Assembly: GCF_007828215.1 (NCBI RefSeq)
Contig: NZ_VIUE01000025.1
Coordinates: 1-64,000, forward strand
Direction of reading: 5' to 3'
Length of the DNA: 64,000 bases
DNA from: Pseudomonas sp. SJZ074
Lineage (GTDB): Bacteria > Pseudomonadota > Gammaproteobacteria > Pseudomonadales > Pseudomonadaceae
A program made the translations under genes and the position numbers. The stretch's first letter is position 1. Each line of letters starts with the position of its first letter. Positions 34,381-44,348 of this stretch are shown here, piece after piece. The notes under the pieces are model-generated. The model made no database searches. It was not told where the DNA came from and worked only from the letters and a program-made list of their open reading frames with translations.

Positions 34381-37179
34381 ATGGCATTGAAATCCCCCGC
34401 GTTTCGTAGAAAATTTCCGTTGTTGGTCACCGGCAGTCTGCTGGCCCTGCAACCCCTGGCCTCTTCATTCGTTGTCGCGGCGCAGCAGTATGACTGCTCC
34501 GTCTCCGCTTCGGGTGCCTGGGACTGTTCCCCCAAGACCCCGGCCGCCGCATTGCCGCCACGTCCGGTGCATGAAGGCAGTGCCGTTGCCGACAGCGGCG
34601 ACGCTGCGGCCGGCAACAGCTCGGTTGAAGCAGCCGGCGACAAGCCGGTGCTGGTCACCGAAGCCAAGGGTCGCGGCCTGAAGTCGCGCAGTGCAGACTA
34701 CAGCCACCTGGATTGGGTTCCACGGGAGAACCTCACGCCTGCGCAACTGGCCGAAACCGGACCTTATTGCTCCGGCGCCTATATCGAGCCGCCCCGTCCT
34801 GGCATGAATGACAAGACGGCCAAGAGCGATGCACCGACCTTCCTCGGCGCGAAGGCTTCACGCTACGAGCAGGAACAGCAGGTGGCGACCCTGGCCGGTG
34901 ACGTGGTCATGCGCCAGGGCAGCATGCAGGTCGAGGCGGACGAAGCCAACCTGTACCAGGCAGAGAACCGTGGCGAGCTGAGCGGCAATGTGCGAGTCCG
35001 CGACAACGGCGCGCTGATTGTCGGCGACCATGCCGATGTCCAGCTGGACACCGGCGAAGCCAAGGTCGACAACGCCGAATACGTGATGCACAAGTCGCGC
35101 ATCCGCGGTAACGCGCTGTACGCCAAGCGTGCCGAGAACGCGATCATCCGCCTCAAGGACGGCACGTACACCACGTGCGAACCGAACAGCAACGCCTGGA
35201 CGCTCAAGGGCAACAACATCACCCTGAACCCGGCCACCGGCTTCGGTACCGCGACCAACGTGACGCTGCGGGTCAAGGACATCCCGGTCCTTTACACGCC
35301 TTATATCTACTTCCCGATCGACGACCGCCGCCAGTCCGGCTTCCTGCCACCGACCATCGGCAGCGGCAGCGACACCGGCTTCCTGTTGGTCACCCCGTAC
35401 TACTTCAACCTGGCGCCTAACTACGACGCCACGTTGTATCCGCGCTACATGAGCAAGCGCGGCCTGCTGATGGAAGGCGAATTCCGTTACCTGACCAAGT
35501 CCAGCGAAGGTCAGTTCGGCGCTGCGTACCTCAATGATGAAGAAGACGAGCGCGCCAAGCAGTCCGACTACAGCAAGACCCGCTATATGTACAACTGGCA
35601 GCACAAGGGCGGGCTGGACTCGCGTGTGCTGACGGAAGTCGACTACACCAAGATCAGCGACCCGTATTACTTCCAGGATTTGCAGACCGACCAGATCGGT
35701 GTCGAGTCCAGGGATTACGTGAACCAGCAGGGTGCGGTCAGCTATCGCGGGGATAACTACACGGCTCGGGTGAATGCCCAGGCGTATCAGATGGCGACGA
35801 TTTCGAAGATCACGCCGTATAACCGCCTGCCGCAGATCACCTTCAATGGGTCATTGCCTGACCACCCGTATGGTCTGGATTTCGCGTATAAGACGGAGCT
35901 CGTGCGGTTTGATCGTGATTTGCGAACCGGCGACTATAGCGATGAGAATGGTGACACTTCACCATTTCTGGACAACAACATTCGTGGCCTCGCACGGGCT
36001 AACGGCGATCGCCTGAACCTGGCTCCGGTCATCAGTCTGCCGATGAATGCTAGCTACGGCTACATCAAGCCGTCGCTCAAGTATCAATACACTCAGTACG
36101 ATCTGGACCTGGACGGTATCGGCAAAACGCAGGTTGCCGCGCAGAACGCAGAGGCTGATCGGCTGCGAGGCACCTACAGCAGCAGCCAGAACCGCGGCGT
36201 GCCAATTGCCAGCATCGACAGCGGGCTGTATTTCGACCGCGACACTCAGTGGTTCGGCAGCAACTACCGCCAGACATTGGAACCCCGCCTGTTCTATCTC
36301 TACGTACCGGAGAAGGATCAGAGCGACATTCCCGTGTTCGACACCAGTGAATCGACCTTCAGCTACTCCTCGCTGTTCCGGGATAACCGCTTCACCGGTT
36401 CCGACCGTGTCGGCGACGAGAACAAGCTGTCCCTGGGCGTGACCAGCCGCTGGATCGAAGAAAACGGTTTCGAGCGTCAGCGCGTCAGCGTCGGCCAGGC
36501 CCTGTACTTCAAGGATCGCGAAGTCCAACTGCCGGGCATCGATTTCAAGACCCGCGAAGACGCCAAGTCGGACGTGTCTCCATACGCGCTGGAATACGAA
36601 TTCCGCTGGAATCGCGACTGGCGTACCACTGCCACCTACAACTGGGACCCGGATACCCACAGCCCTCGCTCGGGCAGTGCGATGTTCCATTACCAGCCGG
36701 AAGACAACCCGAACAAGGTCATCAACGCCGGTTATCGCTATCGTAACGACCAGATCCGTTATGACGAGGCCACCGGTCAATGGCAAGTGGGTGGCGGCGA
36801 CTACGGCACACCGGGCACCCCTGGCTACGTGAAGGACTACTACAAGATCAAGCAGCACGATTTCTCGGTCATCTGGCCGATCGTTCCGCAGTGGAACGCT
36901 ATCAGCCGCTGGCAGTATGACTACAACCGCAATCGTACCCTGGAAGCCTTTGGTGGTTTCGAATACGACAACTGCTGCTGGAAACTGCGCCTGATCAACC
37001 GTTACTGGGTCGACTACGAAGAGTTCAGTCAAGCCGCCCCGGAAAACGAAAAAGGCGACCACGGCGTCTTCCTCCAAATTGTCCTGAAGGGACTCGGCGG
37101 CCTCACCGGCGCCAAGGTAGAGAGCTTCCTCGACAAAGGCATCCAAGGTTATCGTGAACGTGAAGACCAAGCTTTCTGA
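34381..37179 (+). CDS. lptD: LPS assembly outer-membrane protein LptD
   Basis: A 932-residue outer-membrane beta-barrel that, with LptE, inserts lipopolysaccharide into the outer leaflet. It has a signal peptide ending near FVVAA, a Pseudomonas-specific region, a jellyroll OstA domain (about 150-280; TLAGDVVMRQGSMQVEADEA) and a large barrel. Cysteines in YDCSV/WDCSP, TTCEPN and DNCCWK are available for the interdomain disulfides needed for maturation. The start at 34381 excludes 78 non-family residues. It is followed by surA, whose product folds LptD. Confidence 0.94.
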   Translation: MALKSPAFRRKFPLLVTGSLLALQPLASSFVVAAQQYDCSVSASGAWDCSPKTPAAALPPRPVHEGSAVADSGDAAAGNSSVEAAGDKPVLVTEAKGRGLKSRSADYSHLDWVPRENLTPAQLAETGPYCSGAYIEPPRPGMNDKTAKSDAPTFLGAKASRYEQEQQVATLAGDVVMRQGSMQVEADEANLYQAENRGELSGNVRVRDNGALIVGDHADVQLDTGEAKVDNAEYVMHKSRIRGNALYAKRAENAIIRLKDGTYTTCEPNSNAWTLKGNNITLNPATGFGTATNVTLRVKDIPVLYTPYIYFPIDDRRQSGFLPPTIGSGSDTGFLLVTPYYFNLAPNYDATLYPRYMSKRGLLMEGEFRYLTKSSEGQFGAAYLNDEEDERAKQSDYSKTRYMYNWQHKGGLDSRVLTEVDYTKISDPYYFQDLQTDQIGVESRDYVNQQGAVSYRGDNYTARVNAQAYQMATISKITPYNRLPQITFNGSLPDHPYGLDFAYKTELVRFDRDLRTGDYSDENGDTSPFLDNNIRGLARANGDRLNLAPVISLPMNASYGYIKPSLKYQYTQYDLDLDGIGKTQVAAQNAEADRLRGTYSSSQNRGVPIASIDSGLYFDRDTQWFGSNYRQTLEPRLFYLYVPEKDQSDIPVFDTSESTFSYSSLFRDNRFTGSDRVGDENKLSLGVTSRWIEENGFERQRVSVGQALYFKDREVQLPGIDFKTREDAKSDVSPYALEYEFRWNRDWRTTATYNWDPDTHSPRSGSAMFHYQPEDNPNKVINAGYRYRNDQIRYDEATGQWQVGGGDYGTPGTPGYVKDYYKIKQHDFSVIWPIVPQWNAISRWQYDYNRNRTLEAFGGFEYDNCCWKLRLINRYWVDYEEFSQAAPENEKGDHGVFLQIVLKGLGGLTGAKVESFLDKGIQGYREREDQAF

Positions 37180-38476
37180 TTGTCTGCGCCCGCTGATGCT
37201 GGGCGCGCTGTTCCTGGGTACCGCGGCCAACGCCGCGGTTCAGTCCATCGATAGAGTGGTGGCCATTGTCGACAACGACGTGGTCATGCAGAGCCAACTG
37301 GACCAGCGCGTCCATGAAGTGCAGCAGACCATCGCCAAGCGCGGCGGAGGCCTGCCACCGCCGGGTGTGCTGGATCAGCAAGTGCTTGAGCGTCTGATCG
37401 TCGAAAACCTGCAATTGCAGATCGGTGAACGCTCCGGTATCCGTATCACCGACGAAGAGCTGAACCAGGCCGTCGGTACGATCGCTCAGCGTAACAACAT
37501 GACCATCGACCAGTTCCGCGCTGCGTTGGCGCATGATGGCCTGTCCTACGATGACGCCCGCGACCAGATCCGCCGCGAGATGATCATCAGTCGCGTGCGC
37601 CAGCGTCGAGTGTCTGAACGCATCCAGGTTTCCGAGCAGGAAGTGAAGAATTTCCTCGCGTCCGACCTGGGCAAGATGCAGCTTTCCGAAGAACTGCACT
37701 TGGCGAACATCCTGATTCCTACGCCGGAAAGCGCGAACTCCGAAGCGATTCAGAGTGCTTATCGCCAGGCAATGGATGTCTACCAGCAGCTCAAGCAAGG
37801 TGCCGACTTCGGTCAGATGGCCGTCGCCCGCTCCGGCAGCGAAAACGCCCTGGAAGGCGGCGACATGGGCTGGCGCAAGCCTGCTCAACTGCCGCCTCCA
37901 TTCGACCGCGAACTGAGCGCCATGGCGGTGGGTGACATCACCCAGCCTGCCCGCACTCCTGGCGGCTTCATTATCCTGAAAGTGCTGGAGAAACGTGGCG
38001 GCGGCGCGCAGGTGCGTGACGAAGTCCATGTTCGCCACATCCTGATCAAACCCAGCGAGATTCGCAGCGAAGCCGAAACCAAGCGCCTGGCGGAAAAGCT
38101 CTACGACCGCATCGAGGCGGGCGAAGACTTCGCCGAACTGGCGAAGAGCTTTTCGGAAGACCCGGGATCGGCCCTCAACGGTGGCGACCTGAACTGGGTT
38201 GATCCAAACGCGCTGGTACCCGAGTTCCGCAAGGTCATGGCCGAAACGCCACAAGGCCAACTGTCCAAGCCGTTCAAGAGCCCTTATGGCTGGCATGTCC
38301 TGGAAGTCCTTGGCCGTCGCGCCACCGACAGCACCACCCAGGCCCGCGAACAACAGGCAATGACGGTACTGCGTAATCGCAAGTACGACGAAGAGCTGCA
38401 AACCTGGCTGCGCCAGATCCGCGACGAAGCCTACGTTGAAATCAAACTCCCTGGTGCAGACCAGGCTGCGCAGTGA
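37154..38476 (+). CDS. surA: periplasmic chaperone and peptidyl-prolyl isomerase SurA
   Basis: A 440-residue periplasmic chaperone for outer-membrane proteins, including LptD encoded just upstream. A signal peptide ends at ANAA, then come the N-terminal chaperone domain (VDRVVAIVDND-type start, about 30-165) and two parvulin domains (about 180-280 and 290-390; EVHVRHILIKPSE). The start is a GTG at 37154 inside the end of lptD (26-base overlap); a second in-frame GTG at 37160 is nearly as good. It overlaps the pdxA GTG by 4 bases. Confidence 0.94.
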   Translation: MNVKTKLSDCLRPLMLGALFLGTAANAAVQSIDRVVAIVDNDVVMQSQLDQRVHEVQQTIAKRGGGLPPPGVLDQQVLERLIVENLQLQIGERSGIRITDEELNQAVGTIAQRNNMTIDQFRAALAHDGLSYDDARDQIRREMIISRVRQRRVSERIQVSEQEVKNFLASDLGKMQLSEELHLANILIPTPESANSEAIQSAYRQAMDVYQQLKQGADFGQMAVARSGSENALEGGDMGWRKPAQLPPPFDRELSAMAVGDITQPARTPGGFIILKVLEKRGGGAQVRDEVHVRHILIKPSEIRSEAETKRLAEKLYDRIEAGEDFAELAKSFSEDPGSALNGGDLNWVDPNALVPEFRKVMAETPQGQLSKPFKSPYGWHVLEVLGRRATDSTTQAREQQAMTVLRNRKYDEELQTWLRQIRDEAYVEIKLPGADQAAQ

Positions 38477-39462
38477 AACCCAAGCGTTTTGCGCTGACGC
38501 CCGGCGAGCCTGCCGGCATAGGTCCCGACCTGTGCCTGCTGCTCGCCGCGCAACCCCAGCCATATCCTCTGATTGCAATCACCAGCCGCAGCCTGCTCCT
38601 TGAGCGGGCTGCGCAGTTGGGCGTAGCCGTCAACCTGCTTGCAGTGACACCGGACGCCTGGCCGGATGCACCAGCGCCGGCCGACAGCCTGTATGTCTGG
38701 GATACCCCCCTTGGCGCCCCGGTCATCACCGGGCAACTGGACAAGGCCAACGCCGGTTTTGTCCTGGAGACCCTGACCCGTGCCGGCCAGGGCTGCCTGG
38801 ATGGCGCTTTCGCCGGTATGGTCACCGCACCGGTACACAAGGGTGTGATCAACGAATCCGGCATCGCCTTTTCCGGACACACCGAATTCCTCGCGGACCT
38901 GACCCGCACCGCACAGGTCGTGATGATGCTCGCTACCCGTGGCCTGCGGGTCGCCCTGGTGACCACTCACCTGCCCTTGCGGGACATTGCCGACGCCATC
39001 ACCCCGGAGCGCCTGGAGCGTGTCACGCGGATACTGCACGCCGACCTGCAGGAAAAGTTCGGCATCGCCCACCCACGCATCCTGGTCTGCGGGCTCAACC
39101 CCCATGCCGGTGAGAGCGGACACCTGGGTCGCGAAGAAATCGACATCATTGAACCTACATTGGAGCGCTTGCGCAGCGAAGGCATGAACCTGCATGGCCC
39201 GCTGCCTGCCGATACTCTGTTTACCCCCAAATATCTGGAGCACTGCGACGCGGTGCTGGCGATGTACCATGACCAGGGCCTGCCCGTGTTGAAGTTCAAA
39301 GGCTTCGGCGCGGCAGTCAACGTGACCCTCGGTCTGCCGATCATCCGCACGTCGGTGGACCATGGCACCGCCCTGGACCTGGCCGGCAGTGGCAAGATCG
39401 ATACCGGCAGCCTGCAGGTCGCGCTGGAAACCGCCTACCAGATGGCCGAGACCCGTTTATGA
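38473..39462 (+). CDS. pdxA: 4-hydroxythreonine-4-phosphate dehydrogenase
   Basis: A 329-residue NAD-dependent, metal-requiring enzyme of pyridoxal phosphate synthesis. It begins LTPGEPAGIGPDL, has the substrate-binding VTAPVHKGVIN and FSGHTEFLAD, metal-ligand histidines around CGLNPHAGE and AMYHDQGLPVLK, and a C-terminal RTSVDHGTALDLAG. The start is GTG at 38473, overlapping the surA stop. It overlaps rsmA by 4 bases. Confidence 0.94.
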   Translation: MKPKRFALTPGEPAGIGPDLCLLLAAQPQPYPLIAITSRSLLLERAAQLGVAVNLLAVTPDAWPDAPAPADSLYVWDTPLGAPVITGQLDKANAGFVLETLTRAGQGCLDGAFAGMVTAPVHKGVINESGIAFSGHTEFLADLTRTAQVVMMLATRGLRVALVTTHLPLRDIADAITPERLERVTRILHADLQEKFGIAHPRILVCGLNPHAGESGHLGREEIDIIEPTLERLRSEGMNLHGPLPADTLFTPKYLEHCDAVLAMYHDQGLPVLKFKGFGAAVNVTLGLPIIRTSVDHGTALDLAGSGKIDTGSLQVALETAYQMAETRL

Positions 39463-40277
39463 CCGAGCAATACCAACACCGCGCGCGCAAGCGTTTCGGC
39501 CAGAACTTCCTGCATGACGCCGGTGTGATCGATCGCATCCTGCGCTCCATTAACGCCAAGCCCGACGACCGCATGCTGGAAATCGGCCCGGGCCAGGGTG
39601 CCCTGACCGAAGGCCTGCTAGACAGCGGTGCACAACTGGACGTGGTGGAGCTGGACAAGGACCTGGTTCCGATCCTCAACCAGCAATTCGCCGGCAGGAG
39701 CAACTTCAACCTGCACCAGGGCGACGCGCTGAAGTTCGACTTCAACAGCCTGAACGCCGCGCCGAACAGCCTGCGGGTCGTGGGCAACCTGCCATACAAC
39801 ATATCCACGCCACTGATCTTCCACCTGCTGAGCAACGCCGGCCTGATCCGCGACATGCACTTCATGTTGCAGAAGGAAGTGGTCGAACGCCTCGCCGCAG
39901 GTCCTGGCGGCGGTGATTGGGGGCGCCTCTCGATCATGGTCCAGTATCATTGCCGGGTCGAACACCTGTTCAACGTCGGCCCGGGGGCATTCAATCCTCC
40001 GCCCAAAGTCGACTCGGCCATCGTCCGCCTCGTCCCCCATGCAGTGCTACCGCACCCGGCCAAGGACCATCGCCTGCTGGAGCGCGTGGTACGCGAAGCC
40101 TTCAACCAACGTCGCAAAACCTTGCGCAATACACTGAAGTTGCTGCTCAGCAGCGCCGAAATCGAGGCCGCAGGCGTCGATGGCAGCCTGCGCCCCGAGC
40201 AGCTGGATCTGGCGGCCTTCGTGCGCCTGGCCGACAAGCTCAGCGAACAGGCCGCACCGAAAGCCGAAGCCATCTGA
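39459..40277 (+). CDS. rsmA: 16S rRNA (adenine1518/1519-N6)-dimethyltransferase
   Basis: A 272-residue KsgA-type methyltransferase that dimethylates the two adenines near the 16S 3' end, a checkpoint in small-subunit assembly. The SAM motif is EIGPGQGALTEGLL, the catalytic motif NLPYNISTPLIFHL, and the helical C-terminal domain includes FNQRRKTLRNTLK. It is translationally coupled to pdxA. Loss usually gives kasugamycin resistance. Confidence 0.95.
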   Translation: MTEQYQHRARKRFGQNFLHDAGVIDRILRSINAKPDDRMLEIGPGQGALTEGLLDSGAQLDVVELDKDLVPILNQQFAGRSNFNLHQGDALKFDFNSLNAAPNSLRVVGNLPYNISTPLIFHLLSNAGLIRDMHFMLQKEVVERLAAGPGGGDWGRLSIMVQYHCRVEHLFNVGPGAFNPPPKVDSAIVRLVPHAVLPHPAKDHRLLERVVREAFNQRRKTLRNTLKLLLSSAEIEAAGVDGSLRPEQLDLAAFVRLADKLSEQAAPKAEAI

Positions 40278-40385
40278 CGGACAATGACCGTCTCGGGTGG
40301 GACGCCCCTCTGGTTTACTACCCGATACTTGGCCTAGACTGATCCCTTCAGCCACGCCCGCGTCCCGCTTCTAAGGCCCTTTTGC

Positions 40386-40766
40386 ATGTCCGATCCTCGT
40401 TATCAGGTCGACGTCAGCGTCACCACCCGCTTCCTGGCAGAACAGTCGCAACCCGAACATAACCGTTTCGCCTTCGCCTACACCATCACCGTGCGCAACA
40501 ACGGCTCGCTACCGGCCAGGCTGCTGTCTCGGCACTGGATCATTACCGATGGCGACGGTCATGTCGAAGAGGTACGTGGCGAGGGCGTGGTAGGCCAGCA
40601 ACCGCTGATCGACGCTGGCAACAGCCACAGCTACAGCAGCGGCACCGTGATGACGACCCGGGTCGGCACCATGCAGGGTACCTATCAGATGCTGGCCGAG
40701 GACGGCAAGCGCTTCGATGCCGTCATCAAGCCTTTTCGCCTGGCGGTGCCCGGAGCCTTGCACTGA
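40386..40766 (+). CDS. apaG: Co2+/Mg2+ efflux-associated protein ApaG
   Basis: A 126-residue single-domain beta-sandwich protein (DUF525). Characteristic segments are FAYTITVRNNGSLPARLLSRHWIITDG, in part, and a glycine-rich stretch ending GTMQGTYQM. Its biochemical role is uncertain. The TGA overlaps the apaH ATG by one base, so the two are coupled. A 108-base gap with no clear terminator separates it from rsmA. Confidence 0.92.
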   Translation: MSDPRYQVDVSVTTRFLAEQSQPEHNRFAFAYTITVRNNGSLPARLLSRHWIITDGDGHVEEVRGEGVVGQQPLIDAGNSHSYSSGTVMTTRVGTMQGTYQMLAEDGKRFDAVIKPFRLAVPGALH

Positions 40767-41647
40767 TGGCCACCTACGCGGTCGGTGACCTGCAGGGTTG
40801 CCTCAGCCCACTCCAGTGCCTGCTGGAGCGCGTCGCCTTCGACCCGCAGAAAGACACCTTGTGGCTGGTGGGTGACCTGGTCAACCGTGGCCCGCAATCG
40901 CTGGAGACGTTGCGTTTTCTCTTCAGCATCCGCCAGTCCCTGGTGTGCGTGCTCGGCAATCACGACCTGCACCTGTTGGCCGTCTGGCAAAACATCGAGC
41001 GCCTGAAGAAATCCGACACCTTGAAGGAAATCCTCGACGCCCCCGATTGCATCGAATTGTTGGAATGGCTGCGCCAGCAAAAGCTCATGCACTACGACGA
41101 GCAGCGCAATCTGGCGCTGGTGCATGCCGGCATCCCGCCCCAATGGTCTCTGCGCAGGGCGCTCAAGTGCGCCGGCGAAGTCGAACAGGCACTACGCGAC
41201 GACAACCTGTTCGGTCCCTACCTGGACGGCATGTACGGCAACGATCCGGTCAAGTGGGACAACGACCTCACCGGGGTGACCCGTCTGCGGGTCATCACCA
41301 ATTATTTCACCCGCATGCGCTTCTGCACCCGCGATGGCAAGCTCGACCTCAAGGGCAAGGAAGGCATCGAGACCGCACCGCCCGGCTATGCCCCATGGTT
41401 CAAGCACAAGGAGCGCAAGACCCGTGACCTGAAGATCATTTTCGGTCACTGGGCAGCGCTGCTGGGCCAATGCGACGAACCAGGACTCTTTGCCCTCGAT
41501 ACCGGTTGCGTGTGGGGCGAAGCGCTGACACTGATGAACGTCGATACCGGCGAACGACTGCGTTGCGACTGCGACGAACAGGGGCATGCCAAGTCCCCTC
41601 ACCACCACCCGACCCCTGCATCGTCGCCGACCGGCACCGCCGTCTGA
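40766..41647 (+). CDS. apaH: symmetrical diadenosine tetraphosphatase
   Basis: A 293-residue metallophosphatase that splits Ap4A to two ADP and can remove Np4 caps from RNA. The phosphoesterase motifs are in order: VGDLQGCLSPL, LVGDLVNRGPQSLE, CVLGNHDLHLL and VHAGIPPQW. It is directly coupled to apaG. About 15 Pro/Ser/His-rich residues at the C-terminus are beyond the catalytic domain. Confidence 0.94.
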   Translation: MATYAVGDLQGCLSPLQCLLERVAFDPQKDTLWLVGDLVNRGPQSLETLRFLFSIRQSLVCVLGNHDLHLLAVWQNIERLKKSDTLKEILDAPDCIELLEWLRQQKLMHYDEQRNLALVHAGIPPQWSLRRALKCAGEVEQALRDDNLFGPYLDGMYGNDPVKWDNDLTGVTRLRVITNYFTRMRFCTRDGKLDLKGKEGIETAPPGYAPWFKHKERKTRDLKIIFGHWAALLGQCDEPGLFALDTGCVWGEALTLMNVDTGERLRCDCDEQGHAKSPHHHPTPASSPTGTAV

Positions 41648-41678
41648 TCGGCGCCTGGCCTGCGACAGGAGCTTTCCC

Positions 41679-42008
41679 ATGACTGAGTTCAAACGCATTC
41701 CCCCGGAACAAGCCCAGGCCCTGCGAGAGCAGGGCGCGGTCTTCGTCGACATCCGCGACCCCGGCACTTTTTCCGCCCTTCATATCTGCGGGTCCAAGCA
41801 CCTGGATAACCACTCCCTGCATGATTTCATTACCAAGGCCGATCTTGACGCTCCGGTCGTAGTGGTCTGTTATCACGGCAATTCCAGCCAGAGCGCAGCC
41901 GCCTATCTGGTCGGCCAGGGCTTCACCGACGTCTATAGCCTGGATGGCGGCTTTGAACTGTGGCGCACGACTTATCCGTCAGATACGGCGCAAGGCTCCC
42001 ACGAATAA
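41679..42008 (+). CDS. glpE: thiosulfate sulfurtransferase GlpE (rhodanese)
   Basis: A single-domain rhodanese of 109 residues that transfers sulfane sulfur to cyanide or thioredoxin. The active-site cysteine is C64 in VVVCYHGNSSQSAA; VFVDIRDPGTFSALH marks the N-terminal part. The ATG at 41679 is chosen; the frame open from 41586 reads through the apaH end. It lies 31 bases downstream of apaH. Confidence 0.9.
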   Translation: MTEFKRIPPEQAQALREQGAVFVDIRDPGTFSALHICGSKHLDNHSLHDFITKADLDAPVVVVCYHGNSSQSAAAYLVGQGFTDVYSLDGGFELWRTTYPSDTAQGSHE

Positions 42009-42308
42009 TTTTTTATACCCGCCCAAACCCGCGTGGACCGCGGGCTTGAGCGATAGCTGACGAACGGTCTGCCATAACTTATTACGCATTCCACCTGTGC
42101 CTCTCCGATTCCGAACTATTCTTAGCCTCAGGCCATCCAAAACAGGGGAGAGCCGGTACACCGGCGCGCGGATCATCGGGAGTCAGCTTTCAGGAGCCTT
42201 CATCCTGGAAGCATTCTGGGGGGATAAACGGCAGCTGGATTCCCAGCGGCTGACCAGCAACGACTGATTGATCCGACACCGGCTCCACGTATCGAGCGAG
42301 GTGACGTC
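42009..42308. other. glpE-prkA intergenic region
   Basis: A 300-base gap. It holds a hairpin CCCGCG-TGGAC-CGCGGG (42028-42044), without a U-run, that might end glpE transcription. The promoter of the prkA operon should lie here; I could not identify a convincing sigma-70 or sigma-54 element by eye. Confidence 0.5.
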
Positions 42309-44231
42309 ATGAGTATTTTTAGCCACTTCCAGCAACGTTTCGAGTCCACGCGGCAGGAGGAATACTCGCTGCAGGAATACCTCGAACTCTGCAAGCAGGA
42401 CCGCAGTGCCTACGCATCGGCTGCAGAGCGTCTGTTGCTGGCGATCGGAGAACCCGAACTGCTGGATACCTCGACCAACTCGAGGCTCTCGCGGATTTTT
42501 TCCAACAAGGTGATACGCCGCTATCCGGCCTTTGAAGACTTCCACGGGATGGAAGAATGCATCGACCAGATCGTGTCCTATTTCCGCCACGCAGCCCAAG
42601 GCCTGGAGGAGAAAAAGCAAATCCTCTATCTGCTTGGTCCGGTGGGTGGCGGTAAATCGTCCCTGGCCGAAAAACTCAAGCAACTGATCGAAAAAGTACC
42701 CTTCTACGCGATCAAGGGCTCGCCGGTATTCGAATCGCCCCTGGGGCTGTTCAACGCCACCGAGGATGGCGCGATTCTCGAGGAAGACTTCGGCATTCCA
42801 CGCCGCTACCTCAATACCATCATGTCGCCATGGGCCACCAAACGTCTGGCCGAGTTCGGCGGTGACATCAGTCAGTTCAAGGTGGTCAAGCTCTACCCAT
42901 CGATCCTCAATCAAATAGGGGTGGCCAAGACCGAACCAGGCGACGAGAACAACCAGGACATTTCGGCCCTGGTGGGCAAGGTCGATATCCGCAAGCTGGA
43001 AGAGTTCCCACAGAACGATGCCGATGCCTATAGCTACTCGGGCGCGCTGTGCAGGGCCAACCAGGGCTTGATGGAATTCGTCGAGATGTTCAAGGCGCCC
43101 ATCAAAGTGCTGCACCCCCTACTGACCGCAACCCAGGAAGGCAACTACAACAGTACCGAGGGCCTGGGGGCGATTCCATTCAGTGGCATCCTGCTGGCTC
43201 ACTCCAACGAGTCGGAATGGCACACCTTCCGCAACAACAAGAACAACGAAGCGTTCATCGACCGGATCTACATCGTCAAGGTGCCGTACTGCCTGCGGGT
43301 CACCGATGAGGTGAAGATCTACGACAAGCTGCTGTTCAACAGCTCACTGGCCAAGGCCCATTGCGCTCCCGACACCCTGAAGATGCTGGCTCAGTTCACC
43401 GTGCTCTCGCGCCTCAAGGAGCCGGAGAACTCCAACATCTATTCGAAGATGCGGGTATACGACGGTGAAAACCTCAAGGACACCGACCCGAAGGCCAAGT
43501 CGATCCAGGAATACCGTGATAACGCAGGGGTCGATGAAGGCATGAACGGCCTGTCGACGCGTTTCGCTTTCAAGATCCTGTCCAAGGTCTTCAACTTCGA
43601 CCCTCACGAGATCGCCGCCAACCCGGTTCACCTGCTGTACGTGCTGGAACAGCAGATCGAGCAGGAACAGTTCCAGGCGGAAACCCGCGAGCGGTACCTG
43701 CGTTTCCTCAAGGAATACCTGGCCCCGCGGTATATCGAGTTCATCGGCAAGGAGATCCAGACCGCGTACCTGGAGTCCTACAGCGAATATGGCCAGAACA
43801 TCTTCGACCGCTACGTACTGTACGCGGATTTCTGGATCCAGGATCAGGAATACCGCGATCCGGAAACCGGGGAAATTCTCAATCGCGTAGCGCTCAACGA
43901 GGAGCTGGAAAAGATCGAGAAGCCGGCAGGCATCAGCAATCCGAAGGATTTCCGCAACGAGATCGTCAACTTCGTGTTGCGCGCGCGGGCCAACAACAAC
44001 GGCAAGAATCCCACCTGGCTCAGCTATGAAAAGCTGCGGGTGGTTATCGAGAAGAAAATGTTCTCCAACACCGAGGACCTGTTGCCGGTCATCAGCTTCA
44101 ACGCCAAGGCCAGCAAGGAGGACCAGCAAAAACACAACGACTTCGTCACACGCATGGTCGAACGTGGCTACACCGACAAACAGGTACGGCTGCTTTCCGA
44201 GTGGTATCTGCGGGTCCGGAAATCGCAATAG
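42309..44231 (+). CDS. prkA: PrkA family AAA+ serine protein kinase/Lon-like protease
   Basis: A 640-residue PrkA/YeaG protein. An AAA+ domain occupies roughly 70-390, with Walker A GPVGGGKSSLAEKLKQ and a Walker B/sensor region; the kinase-like PrkA C-terminal domain follows (about 400-640). E. coli YeaG acts in stress and nitrogen-starvation survival; Bacillus PrkA is described as a Lon-like protease. It forms a conserved three-gene set with the DUF444 and SpoVR genes downstream. Confidence 0.88.
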   Translation: MSIFSHFQQRFESTRQEEYSLQEYLELCKQDRSAYASAAERLLLAIGEPELLDTSTNSRLSRIFSNKVIRRYPAFEDFHGMEECIDQIVSYFRHAAQGLEEKKQILYLLGPVGGGKSSLAEKLKQLIEKVPFYAIKGSPVFESPLGLFNATEDGAILEEDFGIPRRYLNTIMSPWATKRLAEFGGDISQFKVVKLYPSILNQIGVAKTEPGDENNQDISALVGKVDIRKLEEFPQNDADAYSYSGALCRANQGLMEFVEMFKAPIKVLHPLLTATQEGNYNSTEGLGAIPFSGILLAHSNESEWHTFRNNKNNEAFIDRIYIVKVPYCLRVTDEVKIYDKLLFNSSLAKAHCAPDTLKMLAQFTVLSRLKEPENSNIYSKMRVYDGENLKDTDPKAKSIQEYRDNAGVDEGMNGLSTRFAFKILSKVFNFDPHEIAANPVHLLYVLEQQIEQEQFQAETRERYLRFLKEYLAPRYIEFIGKEIQTAYLESYSEYGQNIFDRYVLYADFWIQDQEYRDPETGEILNRVALNEELEKIEKPAGISNPKDFRNEIVNFVLRARANNNGKNPTWLSYEKLRVVIEKKMFSNTEDLLPVISFNAKASKEDQQKHNDFVTRMVERGYTDKQVRLLSEWYLRVRKSQ

Positions 44232-44234
44232 AAC

Positions 44235-44335
44235 AGCTACAAGCCACAAGCTACAAGCTGCAAGGAAAAGCGCGTTAGCCCCGGCAACCGGGTAGCTGCT
44301 TCTACTTGAAGCTTGTAGCTCATCACTTGAAGCTG
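44235..44335. repeat. AGCTACAAGC-type inverted repeat cluster
   Basis: Copies of an AGCTACAAG unit: 44249-44264 (AGCTACAAGCTGCAAG) and an almost perfect complement at 44305-44320 (CTTGAAGCTTGTAGCT), with further partial units at both ends. Together they could fold into a large hairpin between prkA and the DUF444 gene. A related fragment lies at 27333-27350. Confidence 0.7.
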
Positions 44336-44348
44336 CCCGGAGGGCCCC

